A stretch of 64,000 bases of DNA from Microbacterium excoecariae (GTDB lineage Bacteria; Actinomycetota; Actinomycetes; Actinomycetales; Microbacteriaceae): NCBI RefSeq assembly GCF_011326725.1, contig NZ_JAANCO010000002.1:186001-250000 (forward strand), given 5' to 3'. Positions 35,562 through 44,031 of this stretch are shown one piece after another; position 1 is the stretch's first letter, and every line of letters begins with the position of its first letter. The notes under the pieces were generated by a model. It worked only from the letters and a program-made list of their open reading frames with translations. It was not told the origin of the DNA and ran no database searches. The translations under genes were made by a program, and so were the position numbers.

Positions 35562-38105
35562 CTACGCGCCCGCGAGCACCGCCCGGGCCGAGGTGGTGCG
35601 GCGCACCTGCACGGCTACGATCGTGGCCACGAGCGCGAGCACCGCCCAGGTCACGAGCGCGGCGACGGATCCGCCGACGGGTCCGGACGTGACGGCGCCG
35701 AGGAGGGCGTCGATCGCGGGGGCCGTGGGGAGAGCGCCCGCGAGGCCCGCGAGGGCCCCCGGCACGGTCGACACGATCGCGACGGCGACCGCGACGGCGC
35801 CGACGAGCGCGCCGACCCAGCGCCCGGCGCCGCCGAGGACGGCCACGAGCGCCTGGTGGATCGCCGCGAAGCAGACGCCGATGAGCGCGGACAGACCGGT
35901 CACGGCCCAGGCGACGCCGGGGCTGTAGTCGCTCACGAGCACGATGATGCCCGCGACGAGGACGCCCTGCACGGCGCCGATCGCGGCGCCCGGGAGGAGC
36001 GCCCGCGCGGCGAGGGCGAACGAGCTGCGGCGCGAGGCGAGGGCCCCCGCCGTCACGGGGCGCAGAGCGACGAAGGTGGCGAGGGATCCGAACCACAGCA
36101 CGACCGCCGCGAGCAGCGGGATCGCGGAGGCGCCGAACAGCGCCAGCCCGGAGCTGCCCGCGCTCACGGGGCTCGCGACGACGCCGGCGAGGTCGGCGGC
36201 CTCGTCGTCGGTGAAGCTCGGCAGCTGCTCGGTCGCCTGCGTCAGGCCATCGCCGAGCTCGGCCGCGCCGTCGCTCAGCTGGCCGACGCCGTCGCCCAGC
36301 TCGCTCGTGCCGTCGGCGAGCTCGTCCGCGCCGCTCTGGAGCTCGCCGGTGCCGCTCGCGGCCTCGCCGGTCGCGGTGCCGAGCTGCGCGATGCCGTCGG
36401 CGAGCGAGTACGTGCCGGCCGCGGCCTGCGCCGCGCCCGTCGCGAGGCCCGAGGCGCCCTCCGACAGCGCGCTCGTCCCGGTCGCGATCCCCGAGGCGCC
36501 CTCGACGAGCGCCGGCATGTTCGCGGCGAGCTGCGCGAGCCCGCCCGACACCTGTGCCGCCCCGGGGGCGAGCTCAGCGGCGCCGTCCGCGAGCGCGCTC
36601 ACGCCGTCGGCGAGCTCGGAGGCGCCGGGCTCGGCCTCGGCGACGCCCGCGCGCAGCTGGGCCGTGCCGTCCGCGACGCCCGTCGCGCCCGTGCGGAGCT
36701 GGCCGGTCATGCCCGCGATCCCGGCCACGCCGGTCGCGACCTCCTGCGCGCCCGCGTTCGTGTCGCTCGCGGTGCCCGCGAGCGCGGTGGTCGATGCGGC
36801 GACGGATCCGGCCGCGTCCTGCGCGTCGGCGAGCTGCGCGCAGAAGTCGGCGCTGCCGCCCTCGGCCGCGCAGGACGCGGCGAGGTCCGCGAGGGATCCG
36901 GAGAGCGCCGTCGCGTCCTCGTCGAGCCCCGACAGCCCGTCGGCGAGGCCGGCGGTGCCCGCCGCGACGCCGGCCGCGCCGTCGGAGAGCCCGCCCGCGT
37001 TGAGCGCGTCGTCGATCCCCGCGACGCCCGCGGAGACCCCCTCCGACGCGGCGACGAGGCCGGGGTTTGCGGCCGTGCCGTCGCCGTCGAGGCCGGCCAG
37101 GAGCGCGGTCAGCGCGTCCGCGATCCCCGCCACGCCGTCGGCCACGCCGGGGGTCTCGCCCGTGCCGTTCAGGCCCGCGGAGAGGGCGGCGACGCCGTCC
37201 GAGACCTGCTCGGCGCCCGAGACGAGCCCGGGCTGGTCCGCGGTGCCGTTCAGGCCGTCGTCCACCTGCTGCAGCCCGCCCGCGAGCGCCCCGGCGCCGT
37301 CGGTGAGCTGGTCGGCGCCGGAGGCGAGCTGCGCGGCGCCGTCGGAGATCTCGACGGTGCCGTCGCCGAGCGTCGTCGCGCCGGATGCCGCCTCGGCGGC
37401 GGCGTCGGCCAGCTGGGTCATCCCGGCCGCGAGCTCGCCGATCCCGCCGGAGAGCTGGGTCATGCCGTCGGCCAGCTGATCGGCGCCGTCCTCGGCCTCG
37501 CCCGCGCCGTCGGCGAGCTGCGTCGCGCCGTCGGCGGCGTTGCCGAGCTGGTCGCCGAGCGTCGTGAAGCTCACGAACACGTTCTCGAGCGTGGCGGAGG
37601 ACAGCTGGGATCCCATCGCGTCGGCGGCGATCGTCGACACCTGCTGCATGATCGCGCCGTCGACGATCCGCGCGTCGTCGGCGGTGGTGACCTCGATGGT
37701 CGCCTCCGTGGGATCCGCGGATCCGGACAGCGCGTTCGCCGACGACATCGCCGCCTCGCTGAAGTCCTCGGGGATCGTGACGACGGCCTGATAGGTGCCG
37801 TCCGCGATGCCGTCGGCGGCGTCCTCCTCGTTGGAGATGACCCAGTCGATGTTGCTGTCGACCTCGTCGGAGCCCTCGACGAGGCCGCCCGCGAGCTGAC
37901 GCCCGAGCGGGACCTGCTGACCGTCGATCTCGGTGCCCTCGTCGAGGTTGACGATCGCGGCGGACATGTTGTCCAGCCGGTCGGTCGGGTTGTAGAGCGC
38001 CGCGACGAGGATCCCGCCGATGAGGGCGGGGAGGAGGAGGACGCCGAGGATCGTCGCCCACGTGACGGGGCGCTTCGTGCCGGCGCGTTCGATGTGCGTG
38101 GTCAT
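35562..38105 (-). CDS. YhgE/Pip family membrane protein
   Basis: An 847-residue protein of the phage-infection-protein/YhgE type. One N-terminal helix (about 18-40, ILGVLLLPALIGGILVAALY) is followed by an extracytoplasmic domain and a very long low-complexity stretch (about 190-650) built of QLADG/ELADG-like heptads, probably a coiled-coil stalk. Five or six helices form the C-terminal membrane domain (about 675-840). It is encoded directly after the MMPL gene (TGATG, 1-nt overlap), so the two are co-expressed under the TetR regulator. YhgE/Pip proteins serve as surface phage receptors or accompany export systems; the role here is inferred to be in the same export or envelope function as the MMPL partner. 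Confidence 0.85.
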   Translation of the reverse strand: MTTHIERAGTKRPVTWATILGVLLLPALIGGILVAALYNPTDRLDNMSAAIVNLDEGTEIDGQQVPLGRQLAGGLVEGSDEVDSNIDWVISNEEDAADGIADGTYQAVVTIPEDFSEAAMSSANALSGSADPTEATIEVTTADDARIVDGAIMQQVSTIAADAMGSQLSSATLENVFVSFTTLGDQLGNAADGATQLADGAGEAEDGADQLADGMTQLSGGIGELAAGMTQLADAAAEAASGATTLGDGTVEISDGAAQLASGADQLTDGAGALAGGLQQVDDGLNGTADQPGLVSGAEQVSDGVAALSAGLNGTGETPGVADGVAGIADALTALLAGLDGDGTAANPGLVAASEGVSAGVAGIDDALNAGGLSDGAAGVAAGTAGLADGLSGLDEDATALSGSLADLAASCAAEGGSADFCAQLADAQDAAGSVAASTTALAGTASDTNAGAQEVATGVAGIAGMTGQLRTGATGVADGTAQLRAGVAEAEPGASELADGVSALADGAAELAPGAAQVSGGLAQLAANMPALVEGASGIATGTSALSEGASGLATGAAQAAAGTYSLADGIAQLGTATGEAASGTGELQSGADELADGTSELGDGVGQLSDGAAELGDGLTQATEQLPSFTDDEAADLAGVVASPVSAGSSGLALFGASAIPLLAAVVLWFGSLATFVALRPVTAGALASRRSSFALAARALLPGAAIGAVQGVLVAGIIVLVSDYSPGVAWAVTGLSALIGVCFAAIHQALVAVLGGAGRWVGALVGAVAVAVAIVSTVPGALAGLAGALPTAPAIDALLGAVTSGPVGGSVAALVTWAVLALVATIVAVQVRRTTSARAVLAGA

Positions 38106-40852
38106 CAGATCACCTCGGAGGCCGCGGTGCGCGGCGTGACGTCGAGAACGGGGGCGCCGCGCCAACCGGCGTCGGCGAGGAGGGCGAGGCCGCGGGCGGG
38201 ATCGGCGGCGGAGGCGACGACCGTGAGCGGATCCGCGGATCCGGTGCGCGCGCCGGATAGGGCCGCCGCCACGCCTCGGGCGTCGTCGGCGGAGAGGCGG
38301 TCGAGGCCCTCGAGCACGACGAGGCGCGCGTCGCCCGCGAGCGCGCCGCGGACGGCGTCTCGCGCGTCGCCCGAGCCGAAGCGCGCGACGCCGACGTGGG
38401 CGCGGACCCAGGCGCCGCGGCCGGGGAGCAGGTGCCCGGCGACGCGCAGGCGCGTGCCCTCGTCGGGCGCGAGCCGGCCCGCGATCGCGAGGAGCACGGC
38501 GCGGCCGGCGCGCGGATCCTCGGAGCGGAGAAGGAGCGCCTCGCCGGGCGCCACGCGCAGGGACACGCCCTCGGCGAGGGGGCCGTCGTCGCCCGAGACG
38601 GCGAGGTCGTCGGCCGCCACCTCGACGCCGGCGCGGTTCTCGGGCCACTCGGCGAGCTGTTCCTCGCGCTCGACCGCCTCGCCCTCGATGTCGAGCGCCG
38701 GCAGGCGCGTGCCGAGCCAGCGCGGCATCCACCAGGCCTTCGTTCCGAGCAGCGCCATGACGGCGGGAACGAGCGTCATCCGCACGACGAAGGCGTCGAC
38801 GGCGATGCCGACGGCGAGCGCCAGCGCGATCGGCTTGAGGTTGCTGTCGCCCTCGGGCACGAAGGCGGCGAACACCGCGAACATGATGACGGCGGCCGCG
38901 GTGACCACGCGCGCCGAGGCGGTGTATCCCGAGCGCACGGCCTCGACCGCGACCTCGCGCGTGGCGCCGAGGCGGCGGGACGCGTGCACGTAGTCCTCGC
39001 GCATGCGGGACACGAGGAAGACCTCGTAGTCCATGGCCAGGCCGAACAGCACGCCCATGACGACGATCGGCATGAAGGCGATGACGGGGCCGGTCTTCGC
39101 GACGTGGAGGAGATCCGCGCCCCAGCCCCACTCGAAGACCGCGGCGACGACGCCGAACGCGGCGAGGACGGACAGGAGGTAGCCGAGGGTCGCCTTTAGC
39201 GGGACCCAAATCGAGCGGAAGACGATCGTGAGGAGGATGAAGGAGAGCCCCACGACGAAGACGCCGAACGGCACGAGCGCGCCCGCGAGCTGGTCGGAGA
39301 TGTCGATCGCCACCGCGGTGAAGCCCGTGACGGCGAGGTCGATGCCGTACTCGTCGAGCCACTCGTCGTGGTGGGAGCGCAGCTCGCGCACGAGGTCGCT
39401 CGTGGCGGGATCCGAGGGCCCCGTTTCGGGGATGATCTGCACGATGCCCGTGTCGGCGGTCTCGTTGGGGGTCGCGAGCGCGACCTCCGCGACGCCGTCG
39501 ATCTCCTCGACCTCGGCGCCCAGGTCCTCCATAAGGGTGAGCGGGTCGTCGGAGGTGACGATCGTGCCGGTGAGGATGAGCGGGCCGTTGACGCCGTCGC
39601 CGAAGTACTCGCCCGTGAGATCGAAGGCCTGACGCGCCTCGCTGTCCTCGGCGAGCACGCCCGCGTTCGGGAGCGCGAGCTGCAGCTGCGTCGCGGGGAT
39701 CGCCACGATGCCGAGGCCGAGGACGATCGCGACCGTCGTCACGACGGGGTGCTTCGTGACCGTCTCGACCCAGCGGCGGGCGAAGCCGGGGGCGACGGAT
39801 CCGTCGGCGAGGAGCCGCTTCTTCCGCGGCCGCCCGACGGCGCGGCCCTTCGCGAACCCGAGGAGGGCGGGGGTGAGCGTGATGGCGATGGCGACCGCGA
39901 CGGCGACGGCGACGGCGGCCGCGATGCCCATGGTCGTGAGGAAGGGGATCCCGGCGAAGCCGAGGCCGATGAGGGCGATCAGCACCGTGACGCCCGCGAA
40001 CACGACGGCGGATCCGGCGGTGCCGGTGGCGCGGGCGGCCGCGTCCTCGGGCGGCACGCCGTCGCGCACCTGGTCCTGGTGGCGTGCCGCGATGAACAGG
40101 GCGTAGTCGATGCCGACCGCGAGCCCCAGCATGAGCGCGAGCATGGGGGTCGTGGAGCTGACCGTCGCGAACTGTGTCGACAGCACGATCGCGAGCAGCG
40201 ACACGCCCACGCCGATGAGGGCGACGGCGAGCGGGAGGCCCGCGAGCGCGATGGCGCGGAAGGTGACGATGAGCACGATGAGGGCGACGACGACGCCGAG
40301 CGCCTCGATGATCGACAGCGCGGGGAGCTCTGTCGCGAACAGCTCGCCGCCCAGCTTCACGACGGATCCGTCCGGCAGCTCGTCGGCGAGCGCGTGCACG
40401 TCGTCGGTGATGGCGTCCTTCTGCGCGTCGGTGATCGCGGTCGCCTGGCCCTCCAGCTGGATTTGGGCGATGCCCGCCGCGCCGTCGTCGGAGATCAGGC
40501 CGTCGACGAGGTCGCTGTAGGGGGAGGTCGCCGAGGACATCCCGTCGACGTCGCCGAGCGCGTCGATCGTGTCCTCGATCGGGCCGCGGTAGGCGTCGTC
40601 CGTGATCTCGTCGCCGTCGGCCGCGACGACGATGAACTGCGCGGAGGTGCCGGCCATCTGCGGGAAGGTGCGCGTGAGCTGCTCGAGCCCCTCCTGCGAT
40701 TCGGTGCCGGGAATCTCGAACGAGTTGTCGAATCCCTTGTTGAGGCCCGCGGCGCCCGCGCCGACGACGAGGAGCAGGAGGAGCCAGGTGGTGAGGACGC
40801 GCCAGGGGTGGCGGTACGACCAGCGTCCGAGCGACGACAGCAGGGTGGACAC
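38105..40852 (-). CDS. MMPL family transporter with C-terminal degenerate ABC-ATPase-like domain
   Basis: A 915-residue RND/MMPL exporter: twelve helices in two blocks (about 20-375 and 510-730), each preceded by an extracytoplasmic domain. Typical motifs are GLAVGIDYALFIAARHQDQV and VVMGVLFGLAMDYEVFLVSR followed by MREDY, the Asp-Tyr pair used for proton relay. Beyond about residue 760 it carries ~150 extra residues resembling an ABC ATPase with a lost P-loop (LLLRSEDPRAGRAVLLAIAG in the Walker A position) and RLVVLEGLDRLSADDARG in the Walker B position. GTG 40852 is set by GAAAGG 8 nt upstream. Substrate unknown; MMPL relatives export lipids or drugs. Confidence 0.88.
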   Translation of the reverse strand: MSTLLSSLGRWSYRHPWRVLTTWLLLLLVVGAGAAGLNKGFDNSFEIPGTESQEGLEQLTRTFPQMAGTSAQFIVVAADGDEITDDAYRGPIEDTIDALGDVDGMSSATSPYSDLVDGLISDDGAAGIAQIQLEGQATAITDAQKDAITDDVHALADELPDGSVVKLGGELFATELPALSIIEALGVVVALIVLIVTFRAIALAGLPLAVALIGVGVSLLAIVLSTQFATVSSTTPMLALMLGLAVGIDYALFIAARHQDQVRDGVPPEDAAARATGTAGSAVVFAGVTVLIALIGLGFAGIPFLTTMGIAAAVAVAVAVAIAITLTPALLGFAKGRAVGRPRKKRLLADGSVAPGFARRWVETVTKHPVVTTVAIVLGLGIVAIPATQLQLALPNAGVLAEDSEARQAFDLTGEYFGDGVNGPLILTGTIVTSDDPLTLMEDLGAEVEEIDGVAEVALATPNETADTGIVQIIPETGPSDPATSDLVRELRSHHDEWLDEYGIDLAVTGFTAVAIDISDQLAGALVPFGVFVVGLSFILLTIVFRSIWVPLKATLGYLLSVLAAFGVVAAVFEWGWGADLLHVAKTGPVIAFMPIVVMGVLFGLAMDYEVFLVSRMREDYVHASRRLGATREVAVEAVRSGYTASARVVTAAAVIMFAVFAAFVPEGDSNLKPIALALAVGIAVDAFVVRMTLVPAVMALLGTKAWWMPRWLGTRLPALDIEGEAVEREEQLAEWPENRAGVEVAADDLAVSGDDGPLAEGVSLRVAPGEALLLRSEDPRAGRAVLLAIAGRLAPDEGTRLRVAGHLLPGRGAWVRAHVGVARFGSGDARDAVRGALAGDARLVVLEGLDRLSADDARGVAAALSGARTGSADPLTVVASAADPARGLALLADAGWRGAPVLDVTPRTAASEVI

Positions 40853-40892
40853 GGAAGAGGCCTTTCGGTCCTGGGAAACGAGGGACAGGTCC

Positions 40893-40925
40893 GATACACC
40901 GTTGTATCCGATACAAGTGTGTATC
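40893..40925. promoter_or_regulatory. Two tandem 16-bp palindromes, probable TetR operator
   Basis: GATACACCGTTGTATC (40893-40908) and GATACAAGTGTGTATC (40910-40925) are both GATACA-N4-TGTATC, with centres 17 bp apart. The second overlaps the TATCGT box (40922-40927) in front of the tetR-type gene, and the pair lies 41 bp before the divergent MMPL start. This is the position expected for an operator controlling both transcripts. Confidence 0.8.
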
Positions 40926-40934
40926 GTAGTCGGC

Positions 40935-41573
40935 GTGAGTGACGAACGCACCCCGCCGGCTATGAATCCGCCGAAAATGCGCGGCCGCGAGGCGACGAAG
41001 GCGCGGCTCCTCGACGCGGCCGCCGCCGTGTTCGCGGAGGTGGGGCTCGGATCCGCGTCCGTCGAGGCCGTCTGCGAGCGCGCCGGCTTCACGCGCGGGG
41101 CGTTCTACTCGAACTTCGCGAGCAAGGAGGAGCTCTTCCTCGAGCTCGCGCGCCGCGGCGCCCACGATGCGCTCGCCGCCGTGCACGCCCGCGCCGCGGC
41201 CGTGCAGGGCCCCTTCGATCTCGACGACATGGACACCCTCGTCCGGCTCCTCGGGGCCGCGGGGGAGGACGCGTTCACCGTGCAGCTGACGGCGGAGATC
41301 ACCGCCCAGGCGATGCGGGACGAGCGGCTCGGCGCGATGCTCGCCGAGTGGAACGCGGGCATGACGCGCGAGATCGCGCAGATCGTCGAGCAGATTCTGA
41401 TCAGCGGCGGCCTGCGCCTGCGCGTGCCCGCGCTCGAGGCGACGCGCATCATCCTCGCCGTGTGGAGCGACGTGAGCGAGCGCGTGGTCGTGGAGCGCCT
41501 GGGCGAGGCGGAGAGCACCCGCGTGCGCGCGGACGCGGTCGCGGGGGTCGTGCGCCTCCTCGTCGAGGTGTAG
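40935..41573 (+). CDS. TetR/AcrR family transcriptional regulator
   Basis: A 212-residue repressor. The N-terminal HTH is GREATKARLLDAAAAVFAEV with SVEAVCERAGFTRGAFYSNF and ASKEELF, the TetR hallmark. The C-terminal ligand domain is variable and gives no clue to the ligand. It is divergent from the MMPL-YhgE operon and most probably represses it and itself through the two GATACA-N4-TGTATC palindromes. GTG 40935 is chosen because TATCGT lies 7 nt upstream; ATG 40962 is the alternative. Confidence 0.9.
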   Translation: MSDERTPPAMNPPKMRGREATKARLLDAAAAVFAEVGLGSASVEAVCERAGFTRGAFYSNFASKEELFLELARRGAHDALAAVHARAAAVQGPFDLDDMDTLVRLLGAAGEDAFTVQLTAEITAQAMRDERLGAMLAEWNAGMTREIAQIVEQILISGGLRLRVPALEATRIILAVWSDVSERVVVERLGEAESTRVRADAVAGVVRLLVEV

Positions 41574-41616
41574 CCGGATCCGCCCCGCCCCGCCCGCGGG
41601 GCCATACCCTGTCGGC

Positions 41617-42423
41617 ATGGCCCTCACCGACACCCCCGTCCGGCTCGGCGTGCAGATCGCGCCGCAGCACTCCTCCTACGCCACCATCCGCGACGCCGTC
41701 GCCCGCCTCGAGGACATGGGCGTCGACGTCCTGTTCAACTGGGATCACTTCTACCCGCTGAGCGGCGAGCCCGACGGCCTGCACTTCGAGGCGTGGACAA
41801 TGCTCTCCGCCTGGGCCGAGCAGACCGAGCGCGTCGAGTTCGGCTGCCTCGTCAACTGCAACTCCTACCGGAACGCGGACCTGCAGGCCGACATGGCCCG
41901 CACCGTCGACCACATCTCGGCGCGCGGCGGCGAGGGCCGCTTCATCTTCGGCACGGGATCCGGTTGGTTCGAGCGCGACTACGACGAGTACGGCTACGAG
42001 TTCGGCACGGCGGGCGCGCGCCTGGACGCGCTCGCGGACGCCCTGCCGCGCATCGAGCGCCGGTGGGAGAAGCTCAACCCCGCGCCCACCCGCGAGATCC
42101 CCGTCCTCATCGGCGGCGCCGGCGAGAAGAAGACGCTGCGCATCGTCGCCCGCCACGCCGACATCTGGCACAGCTTCGTCTCGCCCGAGGAGCTTGTGCA
42201 CAAGCTCGCGGTCATCGACCGATGGGCGGAGACCGACGGCGGCGACGCCTCGGGCCTCGTGATCTCCAACGAGCTCAAAGGCCGCGACGAGGGCGACGCC
42301 CAGGCGCTCTTCGATGCCGGCGTGCGGCTGTTCACGCTCGGCATCACGGGCCCCGACCTCGACTTCGACGCGGTCGCGCGCTGGATCGCCTGGCGCGACG
42401 CCCGCAACGGCCGGGCCAGCTAA
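41617..42423 (+). CDS. LLM-class F420-dependent oxidoreductase
   Basis: A 268-residue luciferase-like monooxygenase fold protein. The start RLGVQIAPQHSSYATIRDAV, the central FNWDHFYPLSGEPDGLHFEA and FGTGSGWFERDYDEYGYEFG followed by IPVLIGGAGEKKTLRIVARH are typical of actinobacterial F420-dependent members. TACCCT (41605-41610) lies 6 nt before the ATG, so it is a leaderless single gene. Its TAA stop overlaps the TAG stop of convergent menC within CTAA (42420-42423). Substrate unknown. Confidence 0.85.
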   Translation: MALTDTPVRLGVQIAPQHSSYATIRDAVARLEDMGVDVLFNWDHFYPLSGEPDGLHFEAWTMLSAWAEQTERVEFGCLVNCNSYRNADLQADMARTVDHISARGGEGRFIFGTGSGWFERDYDEYGYEFGTAGARLDALADALPRIERRWEKLNPAPTREIPVLIGGAGEKKTLRIVARHADIWHSFVSPEELVHKLAVIDRWAETDGGDASGLVISNELKGRDEGDAQALFDAGVRLFTLGITGPDLDFDAVARWIAWRDARNGRAS

Positions 42424-43406
42424 CCCGCGAGCACCGCGTACGCCTGGGCGATCCGCCCGCGCCACCACTCCTCGCGGTCCGCGCTCGCCGCGTGGTCGTT
42501 CAGGAGCGCCGGATCCGGCTCCACGCGCCGCACCGGGACGGATCCGGCCTCGGCGCGTAGCGGATCCGCCGTCACGTCGGCGGCGAGGAGGCTGGCCGTG
42601 CCGAGCCCGCAGTCGTGGGGGAGCGCGGGCAGCGCGGCCGCGAGGTGGGCGCCCTGCGCGAGGCCGACGCTCGTGTCGAGCGCGGAGGAGACGACGGCGG
42701 TCAGCCCCGCGCGCTCGACGATGTCGAGCGCGCGGCGCGCCCCGCCGAGCGGCTGCGCCTTGACGACGACGATGTCGGCCGCCCCCGCGCGGGCGACCGC
42801 GACCGGGTCCTCGGCCTTGCGGACCGACTCGTCGGCCGCGACCGGGATCGCCCAGTCCGCCAGGCGCTCGCGGATCTCGGCGAGCTCGGCGACGGATCCG
42901 CAGGGCTGTTCCACGTATTCGAGGTCGTAGGGCGCGAGGGCGTGCAGGGCGCGCTCGGCCTCGTCGACGTTCCACCCGCCGTTGGCGTCGATGCGCACGC
43001 GGCCCTCGGGGCCGACGGCCTCGCGCACCGCGGCGACGCGGGCGACGTCGTCCGCGAGCGCCTGCCCGCGCTCGGCGACCTTGACCTTGACCGTGCGGCA
43101 GCCGTCGTAGCGGGCGAGGACGGCGGGCACGTCCGCGGCGTCGACCGCGGGCATCGTCGCGTTCACGGGGATCCGGTCGCGGTGCGCGGCCGGCTGCGGC
43201 GCGGCGGCGAAGTCGATCGCTGCGGCGAGCCACGACGCGGCCTCGGCCGGGCCGTACTCGAGGAAGGGCGAGAACTCGCCCCAGCCCTCCGGCCCCTCGA
43301 ACAGCGCCGCCTCGCGCACCGTGACGCCGCGGAACCGGCGCGCCAGCGGCAGCGACACGACCCGGACGGTCTCGAGGATCTCGGCGAGCGACAGCAGCGG
43401 GGTCAT
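42420..43406 (-). CDS. menC: o-Succinylbenzoate synthase
   Basis: A 328-residue enolase-superfamily dehydratase converting SHCHC to o-succinylbenzoate in menaquinone synthesis. Catalytic landmarks: Lys in RTVKVKVAERGQ, metal ligands in GRVRIDANGGWN (Asp), DLEYVEQPCG (Glu) and IPVAADESVRK (Asp), and the second Lys in DIVVVKAQPLGG. The start is ATG 43406, which follows GGATCC and lacks a ribosome-binding site. It is the only men gene here on the minus strand, divergent from the others; its neighbours menB-menE-menA confirm the role. Confidence 0.94.
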   Translation of the reverse strand: MTPLLSLAEILETVRVVSLPLARRFRGVTVREAALFEGPEGWGEFSPFLEYGPAEAASWLAAAIDFAAAPQPAAHRDRIPVNATMPAVDAADVPAVLARYDGCRTVKVKVAERGQALADDVARVAAVREAVGPEGRVRIDANGGWNVDEAERALHALAPYDLEYVEQPCGSVAELAEIRERLADWAIPVAADESVRKAEDPVAVARAGAADIVVVKAQPLGGARRALDIVERAGLTAVVSSALDTSVGLAQGAHLAAALPALPHDCGLGTASLLAADVTADPLRAEAGSVPVRRVEPDPALLNDHAASADREEWWRGRIAQAYAVLAG

Positions 43407-43518
43407 GGATCCATGATGGCGCGCGGGCGGCCCCGCGGGGGATCGCCGGGTGAGACGAGGGTGAAATTCTGGTGTTCCGGCGGGCTTCGGCTCGCGGGGC
43501 GGGTCAGACTACTTCCCA

Positions 43519-44031
43519 ATGACTCGGGGGAGTTCGGGGCGCACGGCGCCCGCACAGGCGACCGCGCGCCCGCGCGACGTCGCGGTTCTTGCGGCCGCGA
43601 CGGCTCTCGTCGTGGTCTTCACCCTCGTCGATCTCGCCGCGGGCGTCGCCGTCGATCCGGCCACGGGGGAGCGCATCGGGGTGCTGAACCCGGCGCTCTG
43701 GCCGTTCGGCCTCGGCGCGGGGCTCGTCGGCATGGCCCTCGCGGTCTGGCTGTGGGCGCGCGCGTCGCGCCGCGGCGGGTGGACGAGCCGCGCCGCGCTC
43801 GCGCACGCGAGCGTCGTGCTCGCGACGAGCCTCGCGGCGTCGATGGCGCTGTCCGCGGGCCGCGTCATCGACCCGCGGTTCACCCAGCTCGTGTTCGGAT
43901 CCTCCGACGGCCTGGCCGTGCGCGTCGCGGGGGTGGCGGTGGGGGCGCTCGTGATCGGCGGCGGCGTGTGGGTGGCCGCGATCCCCTTCACGCGACTGCA
44001 GCGGGCCGCGGGAATAGGCTGGAGGGCGTGA
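43519..44031 (+). CDS. Small membrane protein of unknown function
   Basis: A 170-residue protein I do not recognise. After a polar ~20-residue leader it has four hydrophobic segments (about 22-42, 62-82, 92-112 and 134-155) with short loops; a conserved-looking loop GVAVDPATGERIGVLNPALW lies between the first two. It overlaps the menB start by 4 bp and lies inside the men cluster, so co-transcription with menB is likely, but no functional link is evident. Confidence 0.65.
   Translation: MTRGSSGRTAPAQATARPRDVAVLAAATALVVVFTLVDLAAGVAVDPATGERIGVLNPALWPFGLGAGLVGMALAVWLWARASRRGGWTSRAALAHASVVLATSLAASMALSAGRVIDPRFTQLVFGSSDGLAVRVAGVAVGALVIGGGVWVAAIPFTRLQRAAGIGWRA

Noticed and set aside
34185..35928. 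Long open frames through array B that could encode a repeat protein
   Set aside because: The unit length of 71-73 bp shifts the frame at each repeat, so the same peptide (like SRVCTWIRP) reappears in different frames and on both strands; no start, ribosome-binding site or codon pattern supports translation.
35103..38993. Open frame antisense to the YhgE and MMPL genes
   Set aside because: It spans repeats and two well-supported genes on the other strand and has no recognisable domain.
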